From assembly GCA_022572335.1 (NCBI GenBank), contig JACZWD010000001.1:1-41228 (forward strand): DNA of 41,228 bases, written 5' to 3'. The translations under genes and the position numbers were made by a program. This DNA comes from Pseudomonadota bacterium. Its GTDB lineage: Bacteria > Pseudomonadota > Alphaproteobacteria > Rhodospirillales > 2-02-FULL-58-16. This document shows positions 7,413 to 15,732 of this stretch, piece after piece. Within the stretch, counting starts at the first letter, position 1. The number at the start of each line of letters is the position of its first letter. The notes beneath the pieces are model-generated. The model had not been told where the DNA came from. It saw only the letters and a program-made list of their open reading frames with translations, and did not search any database.

Positions 7413-8711
7413 TCAATCCCCGGCTCCGCCTTTGGCGGCGCGCAGCTTGTTCCAGTAGGCCAGCCTTTTCGCGATCTCGCGCTCGAAGCCCCTGTCTCCG
7501 GGCACGTAGAAGCGGCGGCGCTCCATGCCCTCGGGGAAGTAGTCCTGGCCGGAAAAGCCTTCGTCGGTGGCGTGGTCGTAGACATAGCCGTCGCCGTAGC
7601 CCAAGTCCTTCATCAGCCGCGTCGGCGCGTTGAGGATATGCTTCGGCGGCATCAGCGAGCCGGTCTCCCGGGCCGCCCGCCGGGCCGCGCCTTCCGCCCG
7701 GTAGGCGGCGTTGGACTTGGGCGCGGAGCCCAGATAGATGATGCACTGGACCAGGGCCAGCTCGCCCTCGGGAGAGCCCAGGCGCTCGTAGGCCTCCCAG
7801 GCGGCGACCGCATGGGGAAGCGCGTCGGGCTCGGCCAGGCCGACGTCCTCGACGGCGAAGCGCACCAGCCGCCGGGCGATGTAGCGCGGGTCCTCGCCGC
7901 CCGCCATCATGCGGGCGAACCAATAGAGCGCCGCGTCGGTATCGGACCCGCGCAGGGACTTGTGCAGGGCGCTGATCAGGTTGAAGTGGCCGTCCTGGTG
8001 CTTGTCGTAGAGCGGCAGGCGCTGTTGCACCGCGCCCATCAGCGCCGCCCGGTCGAGCAACGGCTCGGGCGGCAACTCCGCAAGGACCTCGATCATGTTC
8101 AGAAGATAGCGCCCGTCGCCGTCGGCCATGGCGCGCAAGGCGGCGCGGCCCGCGGCGTCGAGGGGCAGGTCCCTGCCGTCCGCCTGTTCGGCCCGCTTCG
8201 CCAGCACCTCCAGCGCCTCGTCGTCGAGACGGTCGAGCACCAGCACCTGGCAACGCGACAGCAGCGGCGGGGTCAGTTCGAACGACGGGTTCTCGGTGGT
8301 GGCGCCGACCAGGATCACCGTGCCGTCCTCCACCCAGGGCAGGAAGCCGTCCTGCTGGAGGCGGTTGAAGCGGTGAATCTCGTCGACGAAGAGAAGCGTG
8401 CCGCGGCCCGCCCCGCGCCGCCGGCGCGCCGCGTCGAACACCTTCCTGAGGTCGGCGACGCCGGAGAACACCGCCGACAGGGGCTCGAAGTGAAGGTCCG
8501 TGTGCTCGGCCAGAAGCCGCGCGATCGTCGTCTTTCCGGACCCCGGCGGCCCCCACAGGATGATCGACGACAGCCGGCCCGCGTCCACCATGCGCCCGAT
8601 GGGACCGTCGGCGCCGACAAGGCGGTCCTGGCCGACCACGTCGCTTAAGGTGCGCGGGCGCAGGCGGTCCGCCAAAGGGCGCGGGGCCTGGGCCTCGAAC
8701 AGGGTGCTCAC
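7413..8711 (-). CDS. rarA: RarA/MgsA replication-associated AAA+ ATPase
   Basis: A 432-residue AAA+ protein that acts at stalled replication forks and is related to clamp-loader ATPases. Walker A is GPPGSGKT (residues 54–61), Walker B is LLFVDEIH (106–113), sensor 1 is GATTENPSF, and an arginine-finger SRC lies near 152. The C-terminal half has the tetramerisation region with GSDTDAALYWFARMM and the PPKHILNAPT segment. Start is GTG 8711, overlapping the protease stop by four bases (GTGA); the open frame extends farther upstream but only as a shadow of the protease gene. Probably co-transcribed with the protease and the pseudouridine synthase. Confidence 0.95.
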   Translation of the reverse strand: MSTLFEAQAPRPLADRLRPRTLSDVVGQDRLVGADGPIGRMVDAGRLSSIILWGPPGSGKTTIARLLAEHTDLHFEPLSAVFSGVADLRKVFDAARRRRGAGRGTLLFVDEIHRFNRLQQDGFLPWVEDGTVILVGATTENPSFELTPPLLSRCQVLVLDRLDDEALEVLAKRAEQADGRDLPLDAAGRAALRAMADGDGRYLLNMIEVLAELPPEPLLDRAALMGAVQQRLPLYDKHQDGHFNLISALHKSLRGSDTDAALYWFARMMAGGEDPRYIARRLVRFAVEDVGLAEPDALPHAVAAWEAYERLGSPEGELALVQCIIYLGSAPKSNAAYRAEGAARRAARETGSLMPPKHILNAPTRLMKDLGYGDGYVYDHATDEGFSGQDYFPEGMERRRFYVPGDRGFEREIAKRLAYWNKLRAAKGGAGD

Positions 8712-10129
8712 CGGTTGAGGACCATGTTGAGCATCCTGCCGTTGCGCTCGAGGGTGACGCGCCACCGGCTCACCCGCTCCGCGACCAGGGCCTTGAGCCG
8801 GCGGACCGAGTCCACTTTCGCGCCGTTGATGCCCCGCACCATGTCGCCGGTGCGGAAGCCCAGCCGGCTGGCGCTGCTGCCGCGGCGCAATGCCATGACG
8901 ATGACGCCGGCGTCGAAGGTTTCCAGGCCCAGCTCGTCGGCCAGCGCCGGCGACATGTTGGCCACCGTGGCGCCGGCAAGGGGGTGCGGACCCCTGAGTT
9001 CGGTGAGCTCGCGGGGGGGATCCTCCGGCGGCGGCGCCAGGGCGACGCGGACTTTCGATTCCCGGCCCCGCCGCCACACGGTCAGTTCCGCGGTGCCGCC
9101 CACGCCTAAGGTGGCGATCCGGTATTTGAGGGACTCGGGGTCGTCGACCTCGTGGCCGTTGACGGCGAGCAGCACGTCGCCGACCTTGACTCCCGCCCGG
9201 CCGGCGGGGCCGGCGGCGTGGACGGCGTTGACCAGCACCCCGGCGGGCCGCGCCAGGCCCAGCGAGGCGGCGATATCGGCGCCCACCCCCTGGCCCCAGG
9301 CGCCCAGCCAGGGCCGCACCAGCCGGCCGCCGCCGGTGATGCCGGCGATCACCGTGCGCACCATGTTCGACGGTATGGCGAAGCCGATGCCCAGGGATCC
9401 GCCGCTTTTCGAGAAGATGGCGGTGTTGATGCCGACCAGTTTGCCGTCCATGCCGATCAGGGCGCCGCCGGAATTGCCCGGGTTGATGGCGGCATCGGTC
9501 TGGATGAAGGACCTGAGGTCCGAAATGCCGACCTGGGTGCGCGCCAGGGCCGAGACGATGCCGCTGGTCACCGTCTGGCCGACGCCGAAGGGATTGCCGA
9601 TGGCGAGCACCAGGTCGCCCACCTCCAGTTCGTCCGAATCGCGCAGCTCCAGGAAGGGCAGCGCCTCGCCGCCGGTGTCCAGGCGCAGAACGGCCAGGTC
9701 CGTGCGCTTGTCGGTGCCGACGATCCGGGCCTCGAACTCGCGCCGGTCGGCCAGGACCACGGTGATCTCGTCGGCGCCCTCGATGACGTGGTCGTTGGTG
9801 ATGACAAGGCCGTCGGCGCGGACGATGACGCCGGAACCGAGGGAATTCTGCACCGGCGCGCGGGGTGTTTCCAGGCCGAACCCGAACCCCTCGCCGAAGA
9901 AGCGGCGGAAGAAGGGGTCGTCGAAAAGCGGCGCCATGGCGCGCCGGCGCACGACCTTGCGGGTGTAGATGTTGACCACCGCCGGGGCCGCCTTCCTGAC
10001 CAGGGGGGCGAAGGACATTTGAATCTGATCTTTCGACGCGGGCACCCGCTTCTCGCCCGCGGCCGGCGCCGCAAGAAGCGCCACCACGGCGAACACGACC
10101 GCCGAAATCCAAGGCTTCGTTGCGCTCAT
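8708..10129 (-). CDS. Periplasmic Do-type serine protease (DegP/DegQ family)
   Basis: A 473-residue exported protease/chaperone. A signal peptide occupies about residues 1–24. The trypsin-like domain has the full triad: His114 (TNDHVIEG), Asp144 (RTDLAVL) and Ser220 (NPGNSGG). Two PDZ domains follow, one near 280–370 (RPWLGAWGQGVG) and one near 390–465 (GDMVRGINGAKVDS). Such proteins degrade or refold damaged envelope proteins, often as cage oligomers. Start at 10129 is placed at the signal peptide, with a GAGAAGG sequence just before it. It lies directly after the rplQ terminator, so it needs its own promoter, which I could not identify with confidence. Confidence 0.95.
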   Translation of the reverse strand: MSATKPWISAVVFAVVALLAAPAAGEKRVPASKDQIQMSFAPLVRKAAPAVVNIYTRKVVRRRAMAPLFDDPFFRRFFGEGFGFGLETPRAPVQNSLGSGVIVRADGLVITNDHVIEGADEITVVLADRREFEARIVGTDKRTDLAVLRLDTGGEALPFLELRDSDELEVGDLVLAIGNPFGVGQTVTSGIVSALARTQVGISDLRSFIQTDAAINPGNSGGALIGMDGKLVGINTAIFSKSGGSLGIGFAIPSNMVRTVIAGITGGGRLVRPWLGAWGQGVGADIAASLGLARPAGVLVNAVHAAGPAGRAGVKVGDVLLAVNGHEVDDPESLKYRIATLGVGGTAELTVWRRGRESKVRVALAPPPEDPPRELTELRGPHPLAGATVANMSPALADELGLETFDAGVIVMALRRGSSASRLGFRTGDMVRGINGAKVDSVRRLKALVAERVSRWRVTLERNGRMLNMVLNR

Positions 10130-10199
10130 GGCCTTCTCGATCCGAGTGATACCGCCAGCCCGGCCGGTCCGGGAACCGCCGAGTTTAGCATCAGGTAAA

Positions 10200-10225
10200 T
10201 GCAAAAGGCAGCCGTCGCGGCTGCC
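10200..10225 (-). terminator. Intrinsic terminator after rplQ
   Basis: On the minus strand a GC hairpin with arms GGCAGCC (10225–10219) and GGCTGCC (10213–10207) around a five-base loop is followed at once by TTTTGCATTT. It lies about 62 bases after the rplQ stop and fits a Rho-independent end of the alpha operon. Confidence 0.8.
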
Positions 10226-10287
10226 ATACGGGACGCCGGGCCCCGCCGGTCTGGATGGCCCGGGCGGGCGGCGGGCGGGCGGGCGGG

Positions 10288-10719
10288 TTAGTCGGCGTCC
10301 GCCTCCTCGGCGGCGGCCTCGGCGGCGGTGCGGGCCTTGTCCTCGGCGCCCTTGGCCTCGGGATTCCGGTCGACCAGCTCGATGACCGCCATGGGCGCGC
10401 TGTCGCCATAGCGGAAGCCGTCCCTGAGCACCCGGGTGTACCCCCCGTTGCGCCCCTTGTAGCGCTCGGCCAGGGCGCCGAACAGCTTGCTCACCAGTTG
10501 AGTATCTTGAAGGGTGGCGAGGGCCCGGCGGCGGGCGTGCAGGTTGCCGCGCTTGCCCAGGGTGATTATCCTGTCGGTCACCCGGCGCAGCTCCTTGGCC
10601 TTGGGCAGGGTGGTCCTGATCTGCTCGTGCTTCAGGAGCGCCACCGCCATGTTGGCGAACATGGCCTTGCGGTGGCTGCTCGTACGGTTCAGCTTGCGGC
10701 CGCTTCGGCGGTGACGCAT
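10288..10719 (-). CDS. rplQ: 50S ribosomal protein L17
   Basis: A 143-residue L17, a large-subunit protein near the exit tunnel. The start MRHRRSGRKLNRTSSHRKAM is diagnostic and is followed by TLPKAKELRRVTDRIITLGK. The last 25 residues are Ala/Glu-rich (TAAEAAAEEADAD), an extension common in alphaproteobacterial L17. It follows rpoA by 56 bases and is the last gene before the terminator at 10200–10225. Confidence 0.98.
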   Translation of the reverse strand: MRHRRSGRKLNRTSSHRKAMFANMAVALLKHEQIRTTLPKAKELRRVTDRIITLGKRGNLHARRRALATLQDTQLVSKLFGALAERYKGRNGGYTRVLRDGFRYGDSAPMAVIELVDRNPEAKGAEDKARTAAEAAAEEADAD

Positions 10720-10775
10720 CCCAGGATCTCCTTACCGCCCGCTCGCCGCGGCGCCGGGGTGGCGCCGCCGACTGG

Positions 10776-11792
10776 TCAAAACGGGTCTTCCAGCTTCTTC
10801 GCCAGTTCCTCGATATTTTCCGGCGGCCAGATCGGAATATCCATGCCCAGGTGCAGACCCATCTGGGCAAGCACCTCCTTGATCTCGTTCAGGGACTTGC
10901 GGCCGAAGTTGGGTGTGCGCAACATGTCGGCCTCGGTTTTCTGGACCAGATCGCCGATATAGATAATGTTGTCGTTCTTGAGACAGTTGGCCGAGCGCAC
11001 CGACAGTTCCAACTCGTCCACCTTGCGCAGCAGGTTCTTGTTGAAGGGCAGCTCTTCCGTCGTTTCCGCCTCTTCCGCCGCCTGCGGCTCCTCGAAGTTG
11101 ATGAAAAGGTTCATCTGGTCCTGGAGGATTCTGGCCGCCAGCGCGACCGCATCTTCCGGCGTCACCGAGCCGTTGGTGGTGACATCGAGCGACAGCTTGT
11201 CGTGGTCCGTGACCTGGCCGACACGGGTGTTCTCCACCCGGTAGGCGACCTTGCGCACGGGAGAGAACACCGCATCCACGGGAATCAGCCCGATGGGCGA
11301 ATCCTCGGGGCGGCTTTGCGACGCCGCCATGTAGCCCTTGCCGGTCTCCACCGTCAGCTCCATGGAGATTTTCGCCCCCTGATCGAGGGTACAGATGACC
11401 AGGTCCGGATCCATGATCTCGACGTCGGGACCGGTCTCGATCATGCCCGCCGTCACCTCGCCCGGCCCGTCGGCCTTCAGGATCATCCGCTTGGACCCCT
11501 CGCCGTGGGCGCGCAGCCCCATGGACTTGACGTTGAGCACGATGTCGGTGACGTCCTCGCGCACACCGGGAATGGACGAAAATTCATGCAGCACGCCGTC
11601 GATCTGTACCGACGTCACGGCCGCCCCCTGAAGCGTCGACAACAAGACCCTTCTGAGCGCGTTGCCCAGGGTCAGGCCGAAGCCCCGCTCCAGCGGCTCG
11701 GCGACGATGGTGGCCGTGCGCGCGGGATCGGTGCCTCCCACCACGTCGAGTTTGGTGGGTTTGATGAGTTCCTGCCAATTTTTCTGAATCAC
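10776..11792 (-). CDS. rpoA: DNA-directed RNA polymerase alpha subunit
   Basis: A 338-residue alpha subunit, the scaffold for RNA polymerase assembly and the target of many activators. The N-terminal domain contains RGFGLTLGNALRRVLLSTLQGAAV (the assembly helix region). An acidic linker (EEPQAAEEAETTEELP) joins it to the C-terminal domain with ELSVRSANCLKND and TPNFGRKSLNEIKE, the DNA UP-element contact. The start is GTG at 11792 (MIQKNWQELIKP), with AAAGGT nine bases upstream; the longer open frame to 11870 adds an unrelated basic leader. The 111-base gap after rpsK could carry a regulatory structure, but none was clear. Confidence 0.98.
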   Translation of the reverse strand: MIQKNWQELIKPTKLDVVGGTDPARTATIVAEPLERGFGLTLGNALRRVLLSTLQGAAVTSVQIDGVLHEFSSIPGVREDVTDIVLNVKSMGLRAHGEGSKRMILKADGPGEVTAGMIETGPDVEIMDPDLVICTLDQGAKISMELTVETGKGYMAASQSRPEDSPIGLIPVDAVFSPVRKVAYRVENTRVGQVTDHDKLSLDVTTNGSVTPEDAVALAARILQDQMNLFINFEEPQAAEEAETTEELPFNKNLLRKVDELELSVRSANCLKNDNIIYIGDLVQKTEADMLRTPNFGRKSLNEIKEVLAQMGLHLGMDIPIWPPENIEELAKKLEDPF

Positions 11793-11903
11793 GAAAGAGA
11801 CCTTTCGCCCAGCACGTTGAATGATAATCCTTCGGACACGGTGTTTTCGCGGAAATCCCGGCCCGCTCACGGGCCCGAAAGATCAGGGAATCGTCAAGCC
11901 GGC

Positions 11904-12296
11904 CTACACACGCCGGCGCTTCCGCGGGCGACAGCCGTTGTGGGGGATCGCCGTCACGTCGCGGATGGCGGTAATGGTGAAACCGACCGCCTGCAATGCG
12001 CGCAATGCGGATTCGCGGCCCGAACCCGGCCCTTTGACCTCCACTTCCAAGGTCTTCATACCGTGTTCCATGGCCTTGCGGCCGGCACTCTCGCCGGCCA
12101 TCTGGGCCGCATACGGGGTTGATTTGCGTGATCCCTTGAACCCCTGGCTGCCCGCCGATGACCAGGCGATGACGTTGCCCTGGGCATCGGTAATGGTGAT
12201 CATGGTGTTGTTGAACGTGGCGCTCACGTGCGCCACGCCGGAGACGATATTTTTGCGCTCGCGGCGACGTGGGCGGTGGGTGGATGTCTTTGCCAT
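11904..12296 (-). CDS. rpsK: 30S ribosomal protein S11
   Basis: A 130-residue S11 of the small-subunit platform. Diagnostic segments are GVAHVSATFNNTMITITD, GSRKSTPYAAQ and the C-terminal NGCRPRKRRRV. Length and start (ATG 12296) are standard. It lies 25 bases after rpsM in the alpha operon. Confidence 0.98.
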   Translation of the reverse strand: MAKTSTHRPRRRERKNIVSGVAHVSATFNNTMITITDAQGNVIAWSSAGSQGFKGSRKSTPYAAQMAGESAGRKAMEHGMKTLEVEVKGPGSGRESALRALQAVGFTITAIRDVTAIPHNGCRPRKRRRV

Positions 12297-12321
12297 ACCC
12301 GTTCCTTAACGCTTACCGACC

Positions 12322-12705
12322 TTAATGCTTGCCGACCGTTCTTTTCTTGCCGGCGATGGCCTTCCTCGGACCCTTTCGGGTGCGCGCGTTGGTGTGGGTA
12401 CGCTGGCCGCGTACCGGCAGCCCGCGCCGGTGCCGAAGCCCCCGGTAACACCCCAAATCCATCAGCCGCTTGACATTCATCGCCACCTCGCGCCGCAGGT
12501 CGCCTTCCACCTGGTGGTCGTGGTCGATGCTTTCGCGGATGCGCATGACCTCGTCGTCGGTGAGCTCGTTGACCCGCCGCTCGGGAGGGACACCGACCAT
12601 CGCGCAAATTCGCCGTGCCTTGGTACGGCCGATGCCGAAGATATAGGTCAGGGAGATCTCGACCCGTTTCCCGGTGGGAATGTTCACGCCAGCGATTCGC
12701 GCCAA
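12322..12705 (-). CDS. rpsM: 30S ribosomal protein S13
   Basis: A 127-residue S13 of the small-subunit head, contacting tRNA and forming intersubunit bridges. MARIAGVNIPTGKRVEISL, the IGRTKA helix-two-turn-helix segment and RHRRGLPVRGQRTHTNARTR are typical. It is the first gene after the strong promoter at 12772–12799. No rpmJ or infA gene lies between secY and rpsM here; adk occupies the place. Confidence 0.98.
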   Translation of the reverse strand: MARIAGVNIPTGKRVEISLTYIFGIGRTKARRICAMVGVPPERRVNELTDDEVMRIRESIDHDHQVEGDLRREVAMNVKRLMDLGCYRGLRHRRGLPVRGQRTHTNARTRKGPRKAIAGKKRTVGKH

Positions 12706-12771
12706 AGCAGGTTCTCCTTAGCGTTTGGTTTTAAACGAAAATCATGGGCGCCGGGAAGACGAGGAGGCGCG

Positions 12772-12799
12772 ATTATAGGACCTATCAACCTCAAGTCAA
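12772..12799 (-). promoter_or_regulatory. Near-consensus sigma-70 promoter upstream of rpsM
   Basis: On the minus strand TTGACT (12799–12794) is followed after 16 bases by TATAAT (12777–12772). Five of six -35 and all six -10 positions match the consensus. It lies in the 104-base gap between adk and rpsM. The boxes sit in a locally AT-richer patch, so rpsM–rpsK–rpoA–rplQ can be transcribed independently of the upstream spc operon. Confidence 0.85.
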
Positions 12800-12809
12800 C
12801 ACGCTCCCG

Positions 12810-13454
12810 CTATCCCACGATCCGGTCCAATTGCCGCGTCACCTCGTCGATGGAGGCCATGCCGTCAACGGTCTGCACCATGCCTTTTTTTCCGTAGTAG
12901 GAGAGGATCGGCGCGGTTTTCTCGTGGTAGGCCTTGAGGCGCGCCCGTACCGTCTCGGCGTTGTCGTCGCTACGGCGGGTGAACCGGGTGCCGCCGCAGG
13001 TGTCGCAGACCCCATCCACCTTGGGCCGCTGGAAGGTGTCGTGGTATCCGGCCCCGCACTCGGCGCAGGTATAGCGGCCGGTGATGCGTTGGACCATGGC
13101 CTCGTCGTCGACCCTGATCTCGATCACGTGGTCAAGCTTCAGCCCTTTTTCGACAAGCATGGCGTCCAGGGCCTCGGCCTGGCGGGTGGTGCGCGGAAAG
13201 CCGTCCAGGATGAACCCGTTCGCGCAGTCGTCCGCGTCGATGCATCCCGCGATCATGTCGATGATCATTTGGTCTGGCACCAGGGCACCGGCATCGATCA
13301 ACCCCTTCGCGTTTCTGCCCAATTCGCCGCCCGAGGCGATTTCGGCGCGCAGCATATCGCCCGTGGAAAGCTGGACAATGTCGTATTTCTCGTGCAGGCG
13401 CTTTGCCTGGGTGCCCTTCCCGGCACCCGGCGCGCCGAGAAGAACCAGTTTCAT
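12810..13454 (-). CDS. adk: Adenylate kinase, zinc-lid type
   Basis: A 214-residue kinase that interconverts AMP, ADP and ATP. The P-loop GAPGAGKGT is at 7–15, the NMP site includes STGDMLRAE, and DGFPRT is at 84–89. The LID domain has four cysteines (130, 133, 150, 153) in CxxC pairs, so it probably binds structural zinc, unlike the E. coli enzyme. Its ATG at 13454 overlaps the secY stop by four bases. The long upstream continuation of the frame is a shadow of secY. The location between secY and rpsM is standard in this group. Confidence 0.97.
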   Translation of the reverse strand: MKLVLLGAPGAGKGTQAKRLHEKYDIVQLSTGDMLRAEIASGGELGRNAKGLIDAGALVPDQMIIDMIAGCIDADDCANGFILDGFPRTTRQAEALDAMLVEKGLKLDHVIEIRVDDEAMVQRITGRYTCAECGAGYHDTFQRPKVDGVCDTCGGTRFTRRSDDNAETVRARLKAYHEKTAPILSYYGKKGMVQTVDGMASIDEVTRQLDRIVG

Positions 13455-14806
13455 CCCCGCCGGCCCCTCAATCTCGACTTCTTGATCAGCCCCTCGTACT
13501 GGTGGGCAAGCAGATGGGACTGCACCTGGGCCACGGTATCCAGGGTCACGGTGACCACAATGAGTAGGCTGGTACCGCCGAAATAGAACGGCACGGAATA
13601 CCGGGAGATCAGGATCTCCGGCAAAAGGCAGACCGCGGCCAGGTACCCGGCGCCGACCACGGTCAGCCGCGTCAGCACCCGGTCCAGGTACTCCGCCGTG
13701 TTCTTGCCGGGGCGGATGCCGGGCACGAAGCCGCCATATTTCTTCAGGTTGTCGGCCGTTTCCGTGGGGTTGAACACCACCGCCGTATAGAAAAAGGCGA
13801 AGAACACGATGAGACCGATGTAAATGGCCAGGTACAGCGGTTGGCCCCGTCCCAGATAGGCGGTCACCGTGGTCAACCACTCCGGCCCCTGACCGGCCGC
13901 CGAGAAACCGATTATCGTGACCGGCATCAACAGGATGGAACTGGCGAAGATGGGCGGGATGACGCCCGCGGTGTTGACCTTCAGGGGCAGGTGCGAGGCC
14001 TCGCCGCCGTACATCCGGTTGCCCGTCTGGCGCTTGGGATATTGGACCACGATGCGCCGCTGGGCCCGTTCGACGAAGACGATGAAAAAGATCACGCCCA
14101 CGGCCATCGCCAGCAGGAAGACGATAAACACCGTCGACAGCGCCCCGGTGCGTCCCAATTCCAGGGTGCTCGCCAGGGCCGTCGGCAGGTTGGCGACGAT
14201 GCCCGAGAAAATGATCAGCGAGATTCCGTTGCCGACGCCGCGGGCGGTGATCTGCTCGCCCAGCCACATCAGGAACAGGGTGCCGCCGATGAGCGTCACC
14301 ACCGTGGTGAAGCGGAAGAACAAGCCGCCGCCGATGACCGCCGGGCCGGCGCTGGAGCTCATGCCCTCGAGGCCGACGGCGATGCCGTACGCCTGCAGCG
14401 CCGTGATAAACACGGTGCCGTAGCGGGTGTATTGGTTGATTTTCTTGCGCCCGGTCTCGCCTTCCTTCTTCAGCGCCTCAAGGTGGGGCGAGACCGCCGT
14501 CATCAGTTGCATGATGATGGACGCCGAAATGTACGGCATGATGTTGAGGGCAAAGATGGTCATGCGGCTGAGCGCGCCCCCCGCGAACATGTCGAACATG
14601 CCGAGGATGCCGCCCGCCTGGCGCGAGAAGATGTCCTTCAGGACCACCGGATCGATGCCGGGCAGCGGAATGTAGGTGCCAAGCCGGTACACGATCAAGG
14701 CGAGCAGCGTGAACCAGACACGCTTCTTCAGCTCGGTGGCCTTGGAGAACGCCCCGAAATTGATGCTACCGGCAATTTGTTCGGCTACGGAAGCCATATC
14801 GCTCAC
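13451..14806 (-). CDS. secY: Preprotein translocase subunit SecY
   Basis: A 451-residue polytopic membrane protein, the channel of the Sec translocon, with about ten predicted transmembrane helices. Typical segments are LGTYIPLPGID, the plug region with SRQAGGILGMFDMFAGGAL, NIMPYISASIIMQL, the cytoplasmic loop YPKRQTGNRMYGGEASHLPL and GFVPGIRPGKNT. The GTG start at 14806 overlaps the rplO stop as GTGA; an ATG three codons later (14797, MASVAEQIAG) is equally possible. Its partner SecE is at 40646–40843. Confidence 0.97.
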   Translation of the reverse strand: MSDMASVAEQIAGSINFGAFSKATELKKRVWFTLLALIVYRLGTYIPLPGIDPVVLKDIFSRQAGGILGMFDMFAGGALSRMTIFALNIMPYISASIIMQLMTAVSPHLEALKKEGETGRKKINQYTRYGTVFITALQAYGIAVGLEGMSSSAGPAVIGGGLFFRFTTVVTLIGGTLFLMWLGEQITARGVGNGISLIIFSGIVANLPTALASTLELGRTGALSTVFIVFLLAMAVGVIFFIVFVERAQRRIVVQYPKRQTGNRMYGGEASHLPLKVNTAGVIPPIFASSILLMPVTIIGFSAAGQGPEWLTTVTAYLGRGQPLYLAIYIGLIVFFAFFYTAVVFNPTETADNLKKYGGFVPGIRPGKNTAEYLDRVLTRLTVVGAGYLAAVCLLPEILISRYSVPFYFGGTSLLIVVTVTLDTVAQVQSHLLAHQYEGLIKKSRLRGRRG

Positions 14807-15504
14807 TCAGCTGTGGTTTTCGCCCTTGTCGGCGGCCGTGGGGGGGCGTGTTTCTCCTTGGCGGATTTCTCCCCGGCGGCTTTCTCCTTGCCGGCGGATT
14901 TCTCCTTGGCGGATTTCTCCTTGGCGGATTTCTCCCCGGCGGCTTTCTCCTTGGCGGCTCTCTCCTTGGCGGCCTCCTCCTTGGCGGCCTTCTTCCTGGC
15001 GGCCTTGCCCTTGCCTTCGGCCTTTTCGTCCTTGGCGCCAAGTGCGGCCTCGGGGAGGATCACCGCGCCTCCGGCCTTTTCAACCGCGGCGATGGCTGTC
15101 TTCGACGCGCCGACCACCTCGATGGTCAGCTTGGCCTTGATTTCCCCCTTGGCCAACAGCTTGACGCCGTCATAAGACTTATTGATCAAACCGGCCGTCC
15201 GCAAGGCCGTCTCGTCGACCGGCTTTTTGGCGTCGAGCTTGCCGCCGTCGATGGCCTTTTGCAGGCGGCCCAGGTTGACCTCCGCGTAGGTCTTGCGGAA
15301 CGGATTGTGGAACCCGCGTTTGGGCAGTCGCCTGTACAGCGGCATCTGGCCGCCCTCGAACCCGCCGAGCGCAACGCCGCTGCGCGATTTCTGGCCCTTA
15401 TGGCCCCGCCCGGACGTGCCGCCCTTGCCGGAACCGGCGCCACGGCCCAACCGTTTGCGCCGGGTGCGCGCGCCGGCCGTATCACGAAGCTCGTTCAGTC
15501 GCAT
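14803..15504 (-). CDS. rplO: 50S ribosomal protein L15 with long charged C-terminal tail
   Basis: A 233-residue protein. Residues 1–155 are ordinary L15 (MRLNELRDTAGARTRRKRLG, the GSGKGGTSGRGHKGQKSRSG loop, PKRGFHNPFRK, and a C-terminal core ending near GGAVILPEAAL). Residues 159–233 are an extra tail of short Lys/Ala/Glu/Ser repeats such as AKEKS and AGEKS, with a Pro/Arg-rich end. Usual L15 length is about 145–160. The start ATG 15504 is chosen because the conserved MRLNEL begins there; the frame is open to 15528. The DNA of the tail is built from 15-base units related to TTGGCGGATTTCTCC, prone to slippage. Confidence 0.97.
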   Translation of the reverse strand: MRLNELRDTAGARTRRKRLGRGAGSGKGGTSGRGHKGQKSRSGVALGGFEGGQMPLYRRLPKRGFHNPFRKTYAEVNLGRLQKAIDGGKLDAKKPVDETALRTAGLINKSYDGVKLLAKGEIKAKLTIEVVGASKTAIAAVEKAGGAVILPEAALGAKDEKAEGKGKAARKKAAKEEAAKERAAKEKAAGEKSAKEKSAKEKSAGKEKAAGEKSAKEKHAPPRPPTRAKTTAE

Positions 15505-15534
15505 GTCTCGATCACCCCCGACGCCCAATGCGCC

Positions 15535-15732
15535 TCAATGGTCTTCCTCGATGCGCACCAGATGCTGGACCTTGGCGATCATGCCGCGCACGGACGGCGT
15601 GTCCTCCAACTCCCGGGTCCGGCGCATCTTGTTGAGCCCCAGGCCGACCAGGGTCGCCCGCTGGTCCTTGCGCCGCCCGATGGGGCTTGCGACCTGGGTG
15701 ACCCTGAGCGTGGCCTTCTTCTTATCGGTCAT
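15535..15732 (-). CDS. rpmD: 50S ribosomal protein L30
   Basis: A 65-residue L30 with the characteristic VTQVASPIGRRKDQRATLVG and LGLNKMRRTRELEDTPSVRG segments. Its ATG overlaps the rpsE end by 11 bases, suggesting coupled translation. Normal length. Confidence 0.97.
   Translation of the reverse strand: MTDKKKATLRVTQVASPIGRRKDQRATLVGLGLNKMRRTRELEDTPSVRGMIAKVQHLVRIEEDH

Noticed and set aside
7413..10112. Apparent 899-residue fusion of a protein with RarA
   Set aside because: The N-terminal part is an out-of-frame shadow of the Do protease gene; RarA starts at GTG 8711 with a GTGA overlap.
12810..14267. Apparent fusion upstream of adenylate kinase
   Set aside because: The upstream part is secY read in another frame; adk starts at 13454.
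14853..15010. Repeated 15-base units, looked at as a CRISPR-like array
   Set aside because: The units are contiguous, in frame and code for the L15 Lys/Ala/Glu tail; there are no spacers.
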